Positions 53,464-53,961 of a stretch of 53,961 bases of DNA are shown piece after piece. The notes below the pieces were generated by a model. The model was not told where the DNA came from and did no database searches. It worked only from the letters and a program-made list of their open reading frames with translations. Within the stretch, counting starts at the first letter, position 1. Each line of letters begins with the position of its first letter. Origin of the DNA: Pseudanabaena sp. UWO311 (GTDB taxonomy: Bacteria > Cyanobacteriota > Cyanobacteriia > Pseudanabaenales > Pseudanabaenaceae); contig NZ_SJEE01000037.1 of the NCBI RefSeq assembly GCF_006937785.1, positions 1 through 53,961 of the forward strand, given 5' to 3'. The translations under genes were made by a program, and so were the position numbers.

Positions 53464-53537
53464 TGTGAATTAAAAATCAAACCCAGTAAGGGTTTTAAAA
53501 ACACAAAATGGCTACGCCATTTTGTGTTTTGGTATAA
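53464..53537. repeat. 74-bp dispersed repeat, second copy
   Basis: The reverse complement of 34212-34285, same length with about eight differences. In this copy the inner hairpin (53498-53511 and 53517-53530) is perfect, with loop CTACG. Confidence 0.85.
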
Positions 53538-53569
53538 TTTCTTGTTTCGGACGGTCTCGAAATATTGCC

Positions 53570-53961
53570 CTAACACCAAGACTGCTCATCAGCAGGATTG
53601 TGCAACAACTCCCGAATATTTGCCTCAATTACCCGATAACCAACATTCCCATTCAATCTTTGTCGCCCCTCATTAAAAATTAAGGTTGGACTAACGGATA
53701 CCGTATGCTCCTTCACTAAGTCAAAATCCTTAGACAGCAACGCGTACGTCTCACCGCTATCAATTTGAGCTTGGATCACTTTGCTTTTTAGTCCTAGTTT
53801 TTTAACGATCGCGAACTGTACCTTGCGATCGCTAATATCCTCTAGATTCGTAAAAAAGGCCTCCCGAAAAGCCCAAATTGCTCTTTCAAATACTTGTTCG
53901 GATTTAGGAATTATCCCTTTGATTTCTAATAGTTGAATCGCATGGAGAAACAAATGGCAGG
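53570..53961 (-). CDS. DsbA-family oxidoreductase, C-terminal part (cut by window edge)
   Basis: The frame is open through the window edge, so the gene starts outside. The visible 130 residues run from a CHLFLHAIQLLE segment, through FERAIWAFREAFF and ISDRKVQFAIVKKLGLKSKV, to the thioredoxin-fold cis-Pro loop VSVSPTLIFNEGRQRLNGNV, then GYRVIEANIRELL. This is the C-terminal half of a DsbA/FrnE-like protein. The CxxC-type active site would be upstream and is not seen. These enzymes handle dithiols; the exact role is unknown. Confidence 0.82.
   Translation of the reverse strand, partial: CHLFLHAIQLLEIKGIIPKSEQVFERAIWAFREAFFTNLEDISDRKVQFAIVKKLGLKSKVIQAQIDSGETYALLSKDFDLVKEHTVSVSPTLIFNEGRQRLNGNVGYRVIEANIRELLHNPADEQSWC

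Noticed and set aside
53278-53579. Two overlapping minus-strand frames (60 and 66 codons)
   Set aside because: One reads through the 74-bp repeat and the other is a hydrophobic shifted reading of the same stretch; neither has a start signal or family resemblance.

Overview
The window reads as a chromosomal stretch of a cyanobacterium. The octamer GCGATCGC (HIP1) recurs on both strands, and several genes belong to cyanobacterial families: a UPF0367 protein, a CruP-like cyclase, XisH/XisI, MntCAB with the MntC cysteine pair, and a pilin G/H-like lipoprotein. A Pseudanabaena-like filamentous organism is my best guess, from general protein style only. No tRNA, rRNA or CRISPR array was seen.

Layout. 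1-187: 5' end of a transposase. 483-11854: a two-partner secretion locus, all on the minus strand. It holds a TpsB transporter, a large TpsA adhesin with about 17 glycine/serine/asparagine-rich repeats, and an exported TPR-CHAT peptidase whose start overlaps the end of the adhesin. Between them lie a Uma2 gene broken by one stop codon, a small unlisted gene and a relic of a second TpsA tail. 12142-20070: a DNA-repair/conflict block on the minus strand, with a Rad52/DdrA-like protein, a UmuD-like S24 peptidase, a TOPRIM protein, an AAA ATPase and a 1415-residue SNF2 helicase. The last three look co-transcribed.

20252-28487: mostly housekeeping (alanine/serine-glyoxylate aminotransferase, dCMP-type deaminase, amino-acid ABC permease, MgtC-like protein, transketolase), plus small membrane and lipoproteins. 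28576-34022: two related signalling NTPases, a Ser/Thr kinase fused to an AAA_35-type domain and an AAA_35-type protein with 14 WD40 repeats. 34506-39463: malate dehydrogenase, a secreted protein, RodA, a UPF0367 protein, a CbiO-like ATPase and a membrane protein. 39476-42273: the manganese transporter MntC-MntA-MntB. 42544-44739: a SulP transporter with STAS and cyclic-nucleotide-binding domains. 44782-47567: a conflict-type cluster (EACC1-like protein, caspase-like peptidase, XisH, XisI). 47677-53145: a CruP-like cyclase, a secreted protein and two overlapping FAD oxidoreductases. 53570-53961: the 3' part of a DsbA-family gene.

The most unusual feature is the intergenic DNA. More than fifteen long, near-perfect palindromes sit between genes. 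Several share total length (55 nt), 3-nt loops, GGCGC/GCGCC cores and AAACCC/GGGTTT ends, yet their middle arms differ from copy to copy while staying self-complementary. A second type joins two variable hairpins by a conserved GGCTAAAAGCT linker. Several palindromes lie on gene 3' ends and supply the last codons and the stop. These elements, and the SNF2-AAA-TOPRIM operon, are the best candidates for something not yet described.
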